From Paenibacillus pinistramenti (GTDB lineage Bacteria; Bacillota; Bacilli; Paenibacillales; Paenibacillaceae): a stretch of 64,000 bases of DNA. A program made the position numbers and the translations under genes. The notes under the pieces were generated by a model. The model worked only from the letters and a program-made list of their open reading frames with translations. It was not told where the DNA came from and did no database searches. Positions 1 to 8,777 of the stretch are shown piece after piece. The first letter of the stretch is position 1. The number at the start of each line of letters is the position of its first letter. The DNA lies in NCBI RefSeq assembly GCF_005869875.1, contig NZ_VAWG01000003.1, forward strand, positions 240,723 through 304,722, written 5' to 3'.

Positions 1-1347
1 CGTCTGCCAGGTGAAGGACCCGGCGACCTGCTCCCTTTCCAGCAGAGTCAGCTGTCCGTGCCTCCATGTTCCCCGTCCAAACTCAAGCTTCTCTTCGCCA
101 AGCGCATGCTGTATGCTCAGCACTGCAGTTTCATCGTCAAACTGAACACGAGTATGTTCGATTCCAAGACCATTGTCTGCCAAACTGTAGATCCGGCCTT
201 CCACGGCCTCTTCCAGTTCGGAACCTGCCTGCAATTGCGGCGGTGCCAGCCGGAGCTCTTGAAGACAGCGCTGCAGCTCAGCTGACTCCTCCAAAGCAGC
301 AGCTCCTTCCTGCCCGAAACCGCCCTGCTGATCCGAAGCTTCCTCTGAATCGGAAGTTTCTTCAAATAGATCAGCAGTTCCTTCAAATGCTCCCAGCAGA
401 TGCTGCCATACGCCATCGAGTACACCCTGCAAATCGTTCGTTCCAGAGGTCAAGGCGATGACGGCATCGTATTGCTCCAGAACGATACAGAATTGGCCAA
501 ACGCCCCGTCCCCGCGGTATGCGCCATGCCGGCAACGCCAAAACTGATAGCCGTAGCCCTGCGTCCAGTCGCTGTCGCCGCCGTCGCCATTCGAAATCTG
601 TTTCGTGGTGGCCGTTTCGATCCAGCTTTCCTCCAGCAGCCTCTTTCCGTCCCAGACGCCTTTCTGCAGATACAGCTGCCCAAATTTAGCGATATCTTCT
701 GTTGTAACTCTTAATCCATATCCTCCTGTATTAATTCCTCGCGGATCGCTCTCCCAGGCCGGGTGTTCAATTCCCAGCGGTTCAAAGAGCCGGGGCTGCA
801 AGAACTCCAGCAGCGTCTGGCCGGTAACCTTCTGCAAAATGGCTGACAGCATATAAGTAGCACCCGTATTGTATACAAAGAAAGTTCCGGGTTCATGCTC
901 AACGGGCATCTCCAGAAACCCCCGTACCCAATTCCCGTCTTCCTGCCGGTGCATGGCTTCCATTGGATCGGCAGCTTGACCGGTGCCCATCGTAAGCAAA
1001 TGTCTAACCTTCATCGCAGCCAGATTATCCGGCACCTCCTCAGGCTGATCATCCGGGAAGAAGGAAATCACTGCATCGTCCACACTTAAATATCCTTCAT
1101 GTACGGCCATCCCGATTGCTGTAGAGGTGAAGCTCTTACTCAGCGAGAACAGCATATGCGGAAGTTCAGGACGGTAAGGCTCCCACCAGCCCTCCGCGGC
1201 AACATGTCCATGCCGGAGAAGCATCAGGCTGTGTGTTTCGATTGAATGCGCTTTCAGATACGTTAGAAAATCAATGACCTTTTGTGCGGAAATGCCTAAA
1301 TCCTTCAGACTTTTTCTTGGAAGTGACTTTTGCGTAGAACTGATCAT
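1..1347 (-). CDS. Serine hydrolase, beta-lactamase/class C family (partial, C-terminus off the left edge)
   Basis: The frame is open from an ATG at 1347 to base 1 (449 codons), so the end of the gene lies outside the window. A GGGAGAG ribosome site precedes the ATG. The translation shows the SxxK catalytic motif SLSK at about residues 68-71 and a YNTG motif with Tyr at about 159, as in penicillin-binding-protein-like hydrolases and class C beta-lactamases. There is no signal peptide, so a cytoplasmic esterase or peptidase-like role is more likely than periplasmic or secreted beta-lactamase activity. An acidic, Gln/Glu-rich stretch near residues 330-370 separates the catalytic domain from a C-terminal part that continues off the edge. 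It is divergent from the protease at 1556. Substrate unknown. Confidence 0.85.
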   Translation of the reverse strand, partial: MISSTQKSLPRKSLKDLGISAQKVIDFLTYLKAHSIETHSLMLLRHGHVAAEGWWEPYRPELPHMLFSLSKSFTSTAIGMAVHEGYLSVDDAVISFFPDDQPEEVPDNLAAMKVRHLLTMGTGQAADPMEAMHRQEDGNWVRGFLEMPVEHEPGTFFVYNTGATYMLSAILQKVTGQTLLEFLQPRLFEPLGIEHPAWESDPRGINTGGYGLRVTTEDIAKFGQLYLQKGVWDGKRLLEESWIETATTKQISNGDGGDSDWTQGYGYQFWRCRHGAYRGDGAFGQFCIVLEQYDAVIALTSGTNDLQGVLDGVWQHLLGAFEGTADLFEETSDSEEASDQQGGFGQEGAAALEESAELQRCLQELRLAPPQLQAGSELEEAVEGRIYSLADNGLGIEHTRVQFDDETAVLSIQHALGEEKLEFGRGTWRHGQLTLLEREQVAGSFTWQT

Positions 1348-1504
1348 AACTTTGTCTCTCCCTTCATATGGATCATCAACCGAGTTCATTATAACTCTTC
1401 CGCAAAGGGAAATGGAAGAAAAAGGTTGTGAAATTACAAACGTTCTTTAAACTATCAAAATTGCTGGCAGAGTAGAAAAAAACAAGTAGATTCACATCTA
1501 AAAA

Positions 1505-1513
1505 TGGTATAAT
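1505..1513 (+). promoter_or_regulatory. Extended -10 promoter for the HtrA-like protease
   Basis: TGGTATAAT is a perfect TATAAT at 1508-1513 with the TGn extension. No convincing -35 is seen 17 bases upstream. It lies 43 bases before the ATG at 1556. Confidence 0.5.
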
Positions 1514-1555
1514 TCGGTATACCTCTGCGAAATTATACAGAAAGGGAAGTTGATT

Positions 1556-3145
1556 ATGAAGAAAGTGGCTGTGCTCCTATGTCTATTAACTCTGCTGTTT
1601 CCATCGGCTGCCTTTGCGGCAGCTAATCAGGCCCAAATGCAAGTGTTCCTGGACGGACAGAAAATGAATTTCCCTAACAAACCAATTGTCCAGAACGGGA
1701 CAACACTGGTTCCTTTTCGAAATCTGTTCGAAGCGCTTGGGATTTCCATCCAGTATGACCAGTCTACCAAAACGATTACTGCAACCAAGCAAAGCACGAC
1801 CGTTATTTTGACAATTGGGCAGACCAATGTGTACAAGAACGGGAAAGTAATGAAACTCAGCGTTCCGCCGCAAGGGATTAAAGGCGTCACCTACGTACCT
1901 CTGCGTTTTGTCAGCCAATCCTTTAATTACGGGCTTGAATTAAGCGGCAACGAAATTTATATCATTTCTCCTGTCTCTTCGAGTACAGCAGCTGCGTCCG
2001 GATCAAGTTCCACAGTCCAAAGCTCCCAATCCGGCACAACCACCGGAGCGTCGGATAATCTAACCGTTGAGCAAATCGGTGAATTTAGCGACCGTGTTGT
2101 GTACATAGAGGCTTTGGATAGCAGCGGCACCGCCTTTGCCTCCGGAAGCGGGGTCATTGTAGGAAGCAGCGGAGAAATCCTGACGAACTACCACGTCATC
2201 GAAGGCGCGGCAAGCGCCAAAGTATACATTAACGAAACTCAGTCCTTTACGACGTCCTATGTTACGCTCGTAGACAAAGACCGGGACCTGGCCCTGCTCC
2301 AGATTAATACAAGCGGACTTCCTGCTGTTTCAATCGGAGATTCGTCCGCGCTTAAATTGGGTCAGACCGTTGTAGCGATCGGTTCTCCGCTCGGTTTCAC
2401 CAATACGTTATCGACAGGCAATGTAAGTGCAACGAGCCGGACCGTTGAAGGCAGCACGTATATTCAGTTCACAGCTCCAATTGACCACGGAAGCAGCGGC
2501 GGCGCTCTCTTTAATATGCATGGGGAGCTTGTCGGCATTACTTCGGCTGCAATCGTGAGCAATGCAGAGATTAACCTGGCTATCCCATCGAATGATGTAA
2601 AGACCTTCCTTCAACAAACCAGGGTGACAACAGCCATGTCTGCTTTATCTCCCGCTGTATCCGCCAGTTCTTCATCATCGTCTTCCTCAACGATGACGGC
2701 ATCCGAACTGCAGTCCTATCTGAATAACAATTATGGTTCCCTAACCTTCAAAGACTTGACTCTAGACTTTGACTGGAGCGTCTTCATGTCAGATGACAAT
2801 AAGACCTACCTGATTTCAGGTACGATGTATGACGGGACGCAATGGTCGGACTGGGCCAAATATCAGGCAGAAGACAGTTCTTCCATGCCGGCAATGCTTT
2901 ATTACGTTCTGACTGAATTACATGATGAGAAAGGAATAACCAATGCCTTCATCGGTTTGGACTTATACAGCCATTTCAGCAGCTATCCTTCATCCTTTCC
3001 TGCCTCTTCCATAACCTCGGACAGCAGCGGATACACCGTATATTACAATTTCATTTACGGTGCAATCGATTATGAAAGTGGATACTTCATCTATAACCTG
3101 GATCCTGAATCCTCGGATTCGATTGAAAGCATCTCTATCAACTAG
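1556..3145 (+). CDS. Secreted HtrA-like serine protease with copper-amine-oxidase-like stalk domain
   Basis: 529 aa. The ATG at 1556 was chosen over the in-frame TTG at 1550 because AAAGGGAAG at 1541-1549 is correctly spaced only for the ATG. A signal peptide spans about residues 1-22. Residues ~27-136 form a Cu_amine_oxidN1-type stalk domain (LVPFRNLFEALG and YVPLRFVSQSF signatures). A Ser/Thr linker follows. Residues ~172-355 are a trypsin-like S1C protease domain with a visible triad: His213 (NYHVIEGA), Asp244 (RDLALL), Ser314 (HGSSGGAL). No PDZ domain follows. After a poly-Ser run the last ~145 residues form a domain I do not recognise, rich in aromatic and Asp residues. Likely an extracellular quality-control or processing protease; substrate unknown. 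Confidence 0.85.
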   Translation: MKKVAVLLCLLTLLFPSAAFAAANQAQMQVFLDGQKMNFPNKPIVQNGTTLVPFRNLFEALGISIQYDQSTKTITATKQSTTVILTIGQTNVYKNGKVMKLSVPPQGIKGVTYVPLRFVSQSFNYGLELSGNEIYIISPVSSSTAAASGSSSTVQSSQSGTTTGASDNLTVEQIGEFSDRVVYIEALDSSGTAFASGSGVIVGSSGEILTNYHVIEGAASAKVYINETQSFTTSYVTLVDKDRDLALLQINTSGLPAVSIGDSSALKLGQTVVAIGSPLGFTNTLSTGNVSATSRTVEGSTYIQFTAPIDHGSSGGALFNMHGELVGITSAAIVSNAEINLAIPSNDVKTFLQQTRVTTAMSALSPAVSASSSSSSSSTMTASELQSYLNNNYGSLTFKDLTLDFDWSVFMSDDNKTYLISGTMYDGTQWSDWAKYQAEDSSSMPAMLYYVLTELHDEKGITNAFIGLDLYSHFSSYPSSFPASSITSDSSGYTVYYNFIYGAIDYESGYFIYNLDPESSDSIESISIN

Positions 3146-3161
3146 AATCTAAAGCATGCTG

Positions 3162-3195
3162 AAAAGCATGAGCGCTGATAAAGCCTCATGCTTTT
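3162..3195 (+). terminator. Terminator of the HtrA-like protease gene
   Basis: Inverted repeat AAAAGCATGAG / CTCATGCTTTT with a 12-base loop, followed by a pyrimidine-rich tract. Confidence 0.7.
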
Positions 3196-3242
3196 CTTGC
3201 TTCTTGCTTCTACTCCGCTAATTAGATCGCTAATCTGCTTTC

Positions 3243-3935
3243 TTATTGGACAAAACAAGCCGAATCTCTGTGCTCTTCCTTTGTCTCCAAATGTCCGGAC
3301 ATCTTATCCAGCTCTACGGTCTCATACAGCAGATAGACGTAGTCCAGCGACTGCTGCAGATCCGGCATCTCTTTGGTATACGTGTATCTATCTCCGCTTA
3401 ACAACAAGACAATCTCCACCTCATCCGGCGGGCAGCCGTAAGCGCTGTTCCAGAACACATTCGCCAAATGAAGAAACGCTCTGACCAGCTCCGGATGATC
3501 TTCAACCAGAAACTTCTGAATTTTGAACCCGTGTCCCTGAGTCTGCTGCCAAACTGTATGAAAAATCACAGATAAATCCAGGTCAAACTCCCGAACGTTT
3601 GTCTCCAGCTGTTCGTACATGATCATAGGAGATTCATTCAGATAAGCCGAAGCCAGATGTGTCAGCGTTGATACAACACGGTTATAAATTTCCCAATAAT
3701 GGAGTGAGCTCCGGAAGCTCTCTTTGCTTCGGGGCCAGCGTCTGTTCAGCATCACCTGGATTGGGGTGTGCATTCGGACATAGGGGTCCAGCGAGAAGAA
3801 ATCGTTAATCGCATGGCCAACCGAATATTGAACCCTCTCCTGCCAGGTCATTTTGGAATTTAGATTCAAGGCAGGTGAGAGAATGCTGGAGCGAATCCAG
3901 GCCTCAAGCTCATAATCCACAATTGTCCGCGCCAT
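3243..3935 (-). CDS. Hypothetical protein linked to flavodoxin
   Basis: 230 aa; I do not recognise the family. The protein is soluble, mostly helical by composition, rich in Trp/Tyr/His, and lacks a signal peptide or membrane segment. Its ATG lies 3 bases after the flavodoxin stop codon on the same strand, and no clear ribosome site is visible before it, which suggests translational coupling with the flavodoxin. If so it belongs to the same Fur-regulated transcript. It could be a partner or scaffold for a flavodoxin-using enzyme, but nothing in the sequence proves that. Confidence 0.7.
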   Translation of the reverse strand: MARTIVDYELEAWIRSSILSPALNLNSKMTWQERVQYSVGHAINDFFSLDPYVRMHTPIQVMLNRRWPRSKESFRSSLHYWEIYNRVVSTLTHLASAYLNESPMIMYEQLETNVREFDLDLSVIFHTVWQQTQGHGFKIQKFLVEDHPELVRAFLHLANVFWNSAYGCPPDEVEIVLLLSGDRYTYTKEMPDLQQSLDYVYLLYETVELDKMSGHLETKEEHRDSACFVQ

Positions 3936-3938
3936 AGG

Positions 3939-4391
3939 TCAAGTAGCCACGCCCAGACTTTGGATAAACATCACCCCAAACTCCCGGCATAATCCTTTCT
4001 CTTCCTGGTTCGGCCCGTATTCGATCTTCAAGCTTGGCTGTGCAAGGACAGCGCCCAGCTCCTCCAGCTTGCTCTCCAGCTGGTCCACCGCCCCGCAATA
4101 AATCCTGTAGCCGGTATCCCCGCTTCCAAATGCCGCGGCCGTCCTGCCTTTCAAGTCGAGCTCTTCCATTTCCTCAATAAAATCTATAAATTCATCCGGC
4201 AGCTCCCCGTCTCCCCATGTATAAGCGCCAAGCATCAATGCGTCATAATTCAGGAATTCAGCAGCATTGCAGTCCTCCACCATCTTTAATACCGCTTCTG
4301 AACCCGCAGCTCGTATCCCCTCTGCGATCAGCTCTGCAATTTCCTCCGTATTGCCCGTCAGACTGGCATAAACGATAAGCACCTTGCTCAC
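3939..4391 (-). CDS. Short-chain flavodoxin
   Basis: 150 aa, the usual length of short-chain flavodoxins such as B. subtilis YkuN/YkuP. The FMN phosphate-binding loop SLTGNT is at residues 10-15, followed by the 50s loop region (GAYTWGDGELP) and the 90s loop (GSGDTGYRIYCGAVD). It is a one-electron carrier in the cytoplasm that replaces iron-sulfur ferredoxin when iron is scarce. This fits the Fur box just upstream at 4438-4460. It is the first gene of an apparent two-gene transcript with the hypothetical gene ending at 3243. Confidence 0.92.
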   Translation of the reverse strand: MSKVLIVYASLTGNTEEIAELIAEGIRAAGSEAVLKMVEDCNAAEFLNYDALMLGAYTWGDGELPDEFIDFIEEMEELDLKGRTAAAFGSGDTGYRIYCGAVDQLESKLEELGAVLAQPSLKIEYGPNQEEKGLCREFGVMFIQSLGVAT

Positions 4392-4437
4392 TTGATTCCT
4401 CTCCCTTCAGCAGAGATTATTTCTACCGGGATTATAA

Positions 4438-4460
4438 TTGATAATGATTCTCATTGTCAA
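4438..4460 (-). promoter_or_regulatory. Fur box upstream of the flavodoxin gene
   Basis: TTGATAATGATTCTCATTGTCAA is a near-perfect inverted repeat matching the TGATAATnATTATCA core of Fur boxes, about 47 bases before the flavodoxin start. Iron-bound Fur would be expected to repress the gene. Confidence 0.85.
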
Positions 4461-4507
4461 TTCGGTTGAGGTCGGCTCAATCGTTTTATGCAGAAACTGA
4501 AACAGCC

Positions 4508-5293
4508 TTACTTCGGAAGCTTGGCCTGAGCCGCATTAAGCGTGGCCGTAATTTTATCCGCCCACGTTCTGATCTTCTTCTGGGAGGCATGTATCTTGCC
4601 AAGCTCGCTGTACATCAAAGTCATTTCTGCCGCAGCAGTTACCGCGTTTCCCTGCTTGACTGCTGCGCGGTAAAGCTTGTCCGCTGCGGTAATATTTTTG
4701 CTCGCTGCCGAAACCAGCTTATTCTCTGCCGTGATCTGCTGCTTCAGCGTCTTGACCGGCAGCAAGGCATCCTGAACCGTCTTCTTCTTGGCTGCTGCCA
4801 GCTTCCTCGCGGATGCCAAAGCTTCTTTCTTCGTTTTGATCTCCAGCTTAGCTGCATCGACAGACGCCTTGAGCTTGTTGCGCTTCAGATCAAGCAAATC
4901 CGCCGTCTTCTTATCCTTATTCTTCCGAGCTGCAGCTGACTGCTTGCCAAGCGAAGCGTATTCCTCAAGCAGCGGTGCATACTTCTTCGCCGCAGCCTCC
5001 GCCGCGCTCTTCAGCTGGTCGATTTTGGTTTTGTCGATTACTTGTATGCTGGCATTGATCTGCGACAGCTGAGTATTATTTTTCTTGTTAATGGCAGTAA
5101 TCTCGGCTTTCTCCGCTTTGACAATAGCCTCCAATGCGCTGAAGCTGTCGTGAACTGCATCCAGACTCGATAAAGCTGAACCCCAGCTGTCGGCATAGGC
5201 GCGCGGAGTTACGAACCCCAGGCCCACAGCGGCAGCCAGCAGCAAACTGACAAACCTCTTCCTCCACCTGCTATCAGGCAATTTATAATTCAT
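4508..5293 (-). CDS. Secreted coiled-coil protein of unknown function
   Basis: 261 aa from an ATG at 5293, which has AAGAGGAGA seven bases upstream; a longer in-frame reading starting at 5377 would begin inside the upstream terminator hairpin and is unlikely. Residues ~15-36 form a signal peptide ending near AYADS. The rest is almost entirely Ala/Lys/Leu-rich helix, typical of a long coiled coil, with no Cys and no recognisable catalytic motif. It lies between two Fur-controlled transcription units but has its own sigma-A promoter and an attenuator-like leader (5366-5473). A cell-surface or extracellular structural role is possible; function unknown. Confidence 0.75.
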   Translation of the reverse strand: MNYKLPDSRWRKRFVSLLLAAAVGLGFVTPRAYADSWGSALSSLDAVHDSFSALEAIVKAEKAEITAINKKNNTQLSQINASIQVIDKTKIDQLKSAAEAAAKKYAPLLEEYASLGKQSAAARKNKDKKTADLLDLKRNKLKASVDAAKLEIKTKKEALASARKLAAAKKKTVQDALLPVKTLKQQITAENKLVSAASKNITAADKLYRAAVKQGNAVTAAAEMTLMYSELGKIHASQKKIRTWADKITATLNAAQAKLPK

Positions 5294-5365
5294 ATGCTCA
5301 TCTCCTCTTCTGCTATTTTTCAAAACAGGCTGGTAATATGCCTCTAGCCCTATTCCGGCGCAAAC

Positions 5366-5423
5366 GCAAAAAAGCACCCCGCAAGAAAGGCCTAAAGCCT
5401 AACCTGCGGGGTGCTTCTCCCGC
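5366..5423 (-). promoter_or_regulatory. Attenuator-like leader with intrinsic terminator
   Basis: On the minus strand an 11-base-pair stem, AAGCACCCCGC (5416-5406 side) with GCGGGGTGCTT (5382-5372), is followed by six T (5373-5368), a canonical terminator placed 73 bases before the gene start at 5293. Its 5' arm overlaps an alternative small hairpin, GCGGG (5423-5419) with CCCGC (5410-5406). The two folds are mutually exclusive, as in attenuators. AGGTTAG occurs twice in the leader. I do not recognise a known riboswitch class. Confidence 0.6.
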
Positions 5424-5444
5424 TAACCTGTTTTGATTTCTTTT

Positions 5445-5473
5445 ACTATAATCCTCTCCCTGCACGATGTCAA
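5445..5473 (-). promoter_or_regulatory. Sigma-A promoter for the coiled-coil gene leader
   Basis: TTGACA (5473-5468), 17-base spacer, TATAGT (5450-5445). Transcription would begin near 5438, just before the attenuator hairpins. Confidence 0.75.
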
Positions 5474-5510
5474 CCAAAACGGGAACATATGTTTTTGCCT
5501 AAAATAAATA

Positions 5511-5569
5511 TTGACAAATAAACCTTCACAATTTAAAGTTTTTAATAGTTTATTGATAATGATTATCAA
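5511..5569 (+). promoter_or_regulatory. Promoter and Fur box of the siderophore transporter operon
   Basis: TTGACA (5511-5516), 17-base spacer, TAAAGT (5534-5539). Immediately downstream, over the expected start point, lies a perfect 8-1-8 palindrome TTGATAATGATTATCAA (5553-5569), a classical Fur box. Repression by Fur-iron would block transcription initiation. Confidence 0.9.
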
Positions 5570-5608
5570 TATCAAAAAAAATAGAAAATTCGAAAGGGAG
5601 ATTCATTA

Positions 5609-6592
5609 ATGAAAAAGCTCGTTCTGCCGTTATTATTTCTTATCTCGCTCACTTTAAGCGCCTGCGGCAACAATCAAAACAACAGCGCAAACAGCTCTGC
5701 GCCAAGCGCCAGCTCGGAAGCAGCAAGCTCAGCAAACGCGAGTTCCAGCGCTAATACATCTGCAAGTGAAAGCGACTCCGGCACCATCACCTATCAATCA
5801 GAAACGGGACCTATTGAGCTTCCTGCTCATCCTCAGCGTGTCATTGCCCTTGCAGGTTATGCAGGCAATCTCCTGGGTCTTGACGTACCTCTCGTTGGCG
5901 TGGATTCCTGGACGAAATCCGACCCTAATTTTCAGGAACAGCTGAAAGACATCCCTGAAGTGTCCGAAGACAATCTGGAGAAAATCATTGAACTGAAACC
6001 GGATTTGATTATAACCTCTTCTGATTCCAAGAACCTCGACAAAATGAAGCAGATTGCTCCGGTCGTGGCCTATACATACAACAAGGTGGATTATCTCAAT
6101 CAAATTCTGGAAATCGGCAAAGCCGTGAACCAGGAGCAGAAGGCTGCAGACTGGATCGCCGACTTCAAAGAACGCGCCAAACAGACAGGCGATGATATCA
6201 AAGCGAAAATCGGCGAAGACAAGACGGTAACCGTCATGGAAGGCGACTCCAAGCAGCTCTACATATTCGGCGACGCATGGGGACGCGCAACGGAGATCAT
6301 CTACCAGGCAATGGGCCTGAAAATGCCGGATAAGGTCAAAGAAATGACCGCCAAGGACGGTTACTACAGCCTGTCTATGGAAGTATTGCCTGACTATATT
6401 GGCGACTACCTTATTTTTAGTAAAGACTTCAGCGGCGACAATTCGTTCCAGTCCACAGATACTTACAAGAACATTCCGGCTGTCAAAAATAATCATGTGT
6501 TTGAAGTCGAAGCCAAAGCCTTCTATTTCAACGACATGCTGTCGCTTGATTACCAGCTTGACTTCCTCAAGAAGTCTTTCCTGGGCAGCTAA
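5609..6592 (+). CDS. Iron-siderophore ABC transporter substrate-binding lipoprotein
   Basis: 327 aa. Lipoprotein signal with lipobox LSAC, mature Cys at about residue 19, then a Ser/Ala/Asn-rich linker to ~60. The remainder is a class III periplasmic-binding fold (FhuD/FeuA/YfiY type), with typical PQRVIALAGYAGNLLGL and IIELKPDLIITS segments. It captures a ferric siderophore outside the membrane and hands it to the two permeases that follow. AAAGGGAG precedes the ATG. Fur box at 5553. The particular siderophore cannot be read from the sequence. Confidence 0.92.
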   Translation: MKKLVLPLLFLISLTLSACGNNQNNSANSSAPSASSEAASSANASSSANTSASESDSGTITYQSETGPIELPAHPQRVIALAGYAGNLLGLDVPLVGVDSWTKSDPNFQEQLKDIPEVSEDNLEKIIELKPDLIITSSDSKNLDKMKQIAPVVAYTYNKVDYLNQILEIGKAVNQEQKAADWIADFKERAKQTGDDIKAKIGEDKTVTVMEGDSKQLYIFGDAWGRATEIIYQAMGLKMPDKVKEMTAKDGYYSLSMEVLPDYIGDYLIFSKDFSGDNSFQSTDTYKNIPAVKNNHVFEVEAKAFYFNDMLSLDYQLDFLKKSFLGS

Positions 6593-6671
6593 TTCATCCA
6601 TCCATTCACTGAAGAAGGGCTCCTCACGGAGTTCTTTCTTCTATCATTTTATAAGGAACTGATGAGCGAAT

Positions 6672-7700
6672 ATGAAAACTCAACCCACAGCCCTAACCGG
6701 TTCAAACCGTTCGCGCGCGTTTGGGCTAAAGCTTCTGCTTAGTCTTGTGCTCTTTGCCGTCATGTTCGCCGCAGCCATCATGATCGGTGCTAAGAATATC
6801 GCCCTGCAGGAGGTCTGGAGCGCGATTGTTGATCCCGGGGCACAAGGGGAAAATATCTCCATTATCCGCGATATCCGGCTGCCGCGTGAGGTTGGCGCTG
6901 TCCTCGTCGGTTCAGCTCTGGCGATCTCCGGAGCAATCATGCAGGGTCTGACGCGGAATCCGCTCGCTGACCCCGGTCTGCTCGGGCTGACCGCCGGCGC
7001 AAATGCGGCACTGGCCTTCACCTTTGCTTTTATCCCGGCTGCCGGCTACTTCGGCACGATGACAGCGTGCTTTATCGGCGCGGCCTTTGGCGTGCTGCTG
7101 GTATTCGGGCTCGGCTCCCTGAGAAAGCGCGGTCTATCCCCGCTCCGCATGGTGCTGGCCGGTTCGGCGGTCTCCGCTCTGCTCGCCGCCGTTGCTGACG
7201 GCATCAGCCTGATGTTCAAAATCTCCAAAAATGTATCCATGTGGACCTCCGGAGGCCTTGCAGGTGCAACTTGGGGCCAAATCCAAACCATTGCTCCCGT
7301 TATCCTTCTCAGCATTGCTGCTTCGGTCATGCTATCCCGCCAGCTTACCATTCTGAGTCTGAATGAAGAGGCTGCCGTAGGACTCGGACTAAAGAGCACC
7401 CAGGTCAAAATCGCCTTGTATATTCTGATCACGCTGCTCGCCGGCGCTTCTGTAGCATTAGTCGGCAACTTCGCCTTTATCGGTCTTATGATTCCGCATA
7501 TTGTAAGAGCTTTGGTCGGGACGGATTACCGGACGATATTGCCGATCTCCGCCATACTGGGCGCGGTGTTTATGCTGTTTGCAGATTTGCTAGGACGGAT
7601 GATCAATGCCCCCTATGAAACGCCGGTGGCGGCCATTATTGCGATTATGGGATTGCCTTTCTTCCTCTTAATCGTGCGTAAAGGAGTCAAGTCACTCTGA
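6672..7700 (+). CDS. FecCD-family siderophore transporter permease
   Basis: 342 aa, the normal size of FecCD/BtuC permeases with about ten membrane helices. Family signatures are visible: RLPREVGAVLVGSALAISGA near residue 75, NPLADPGLLGLTAGA near 100 and FIGLMIPHIVRALVGTDYR near 275, the cytoplasmic loop that contacts the ATPase. It forms a heterodimer with the next gene product. Its start overlaps nothing upstream; the 79-base gap after the lipoprotein gene holds an imperfect hairpin. The stop overlaps the next start (TGATG). Confidence 0.93.
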   Translation: MKTQPTALTGSNRSRAFGLKLLLSLVLFAVMFAAAIMIGAKNIALQEVWSAIVDPGAQGENISIIRDIRLPREVGAVLVGSALAISGAIMQGLTRNPLADPGLLGLTAGANAALAFTFAFIPAAGYFGTMTACFIGAAFGVLLVFGLGSLRKRGLSPLRMVLAGSAVSALLAAVADGISLMFKISKNVSMWTSGGLAGATWGQIQTIAPVILLSIAASVMLSRQLTILSLNEEAAVGLGLKSTQVKIALYILITLLAGASVALVGNFAFIGLMIPHIVRALVGTDYRTILPISAILGAVFMLFADLLGRMINAPYETPVAAIIAIMGLPFFLLIVRKGVKSL

Positions 7701-8713
7701 TGAACCAACTACAACTTCAACTGCAGCGCAGACAGCAAATCACGTTTGTCGCCCTGCTGCTCCTGACACTGGCTACAATCGGAATCGGCATGGGAATTGG
7801 CGCTTCCTCCGTTTCTTATGATCGTCTGATTCCGACCCTGCTCGGTCACGGAACCTTCAAGGATGAGTTTGTGCTCTTCTCCATCCGGCTGCCGCGAATG
7901 CTGGTAACTCTTCTGGCCGGCATGGCACTTGCCTTGTCCGGTTCCATTTTGCAGGGAATAACGCGCAATGAGCTTGCCGATCCCGGCATTGTGGGCATCA
8001 ACTCGGGCGCCGGCGTTGGCGTTACGGTCTTCTTCCTCTTTGCGCCTATAGATGCCGGAACCTTCGCCTATGTGCTGCCCCTCGTCGCTTTTGCCGGCGC
8101 TTTGGTCACAGCAGTGCTCATCTATTCTTTCTCGTACAGCCGGCAGGAAGGCCTGCAGCCGATGAAGCTGGTGATCAGCGGTGTCGGTTTCTCCATGGCG
8201 ATGTCCGGCATCATGATTGTGCTGATCTCCCATTCGGAGCGGACTAAGGTCGACTTTATCTCCAAATGGCTTGCCGGTAATGTGTGGGGTACGGACTGGC
8301 CGTTTATTATCGCTCTGCTGCCCTGGCTGGCCGTGCTTCTCCCTTATACGCTGTATAAGTCCAAGACCTTGAACCTGCTCGCGCTGAATGAGGAGGTTGC
8401 CGTAGGAGCCGGGGTTCATATGCAAAGAGACCGGATTCTGCTGACCCTCTCAGCTGTTGCGCTGGCGGCTTCCGCCGTCTCCGTTACCGGGGGTATTGCC
8501 TTTATCGGCCTTATGGCGCCGCATATCGCCCGGGCATTAGTTGGCCCGAGACATCAGCTGTTCGTTCCGATCTCGTGTCTGACGGGCGGCTGGCTGCTGC
8601 TTCTGGCAGATACAATCGGGCGGAATCTGGCGGACCCGGACGGCATTCCTGCCGGAATCGTCGTGGCTTTTATCGGGGCGCCTTATTTCCTGTATCTGCT
8701 GTTAAAAAGATAA
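7700..8713 (+). CDS. FecCD-family siderophore transporter permease, second subunit
   Basis: 337 aa, with the same FecCD signatures (RLPRMLVTLLAGMALALSG, ELADPGIVGINSGAG, FIGLMAPHIARALVGPRHQ). The start overlaps the stop of the preceding permease by one base, so the pair is translationally coupled. No ATP-binding gene follows: the next gene is a UPF0173 hydrolase with its own promoter. In B. subtilis the feu and yfi systems likewise lack a local ATPase and share YusV, so an ATPase encoded elsewhere is expected. Confidence 0.93.
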   Translation: MNQLQLQLQRRQQITFVALLLLTLATIGIGMGIGASSVSYDRLIPTLLGHGTFKDEFVLFSIRLPRMLVTLLAGMALALSGSILQGITRNELADPGIVGINSGAGVGVTVFFLFAPIDAGTFAYVLPLVAFAGALVTAVLIYSFSYSRQEGLQPMKLVISGVGFSMAMSGIMIVLISHSERTKVDFISKWLAGNVWGTDWPFIIALLPWLAVLLPYTLYKSKTLNLLALNEEVAVGAGVHMQRDRILLTLSAVALAASAVSVTGGIAFIGLMAPHIARALVGPRHQLFVPISCLTGGWLLLLADTIGRNLADPDGIPAGIVVAFIGAPYFLYLLLKR

Positions 8714-8777
8714 TTCCCGCACATTCGCTTCACATCTTCCCATCTTCACTTCACATCCGGCAGTGGTGATGCAAATT

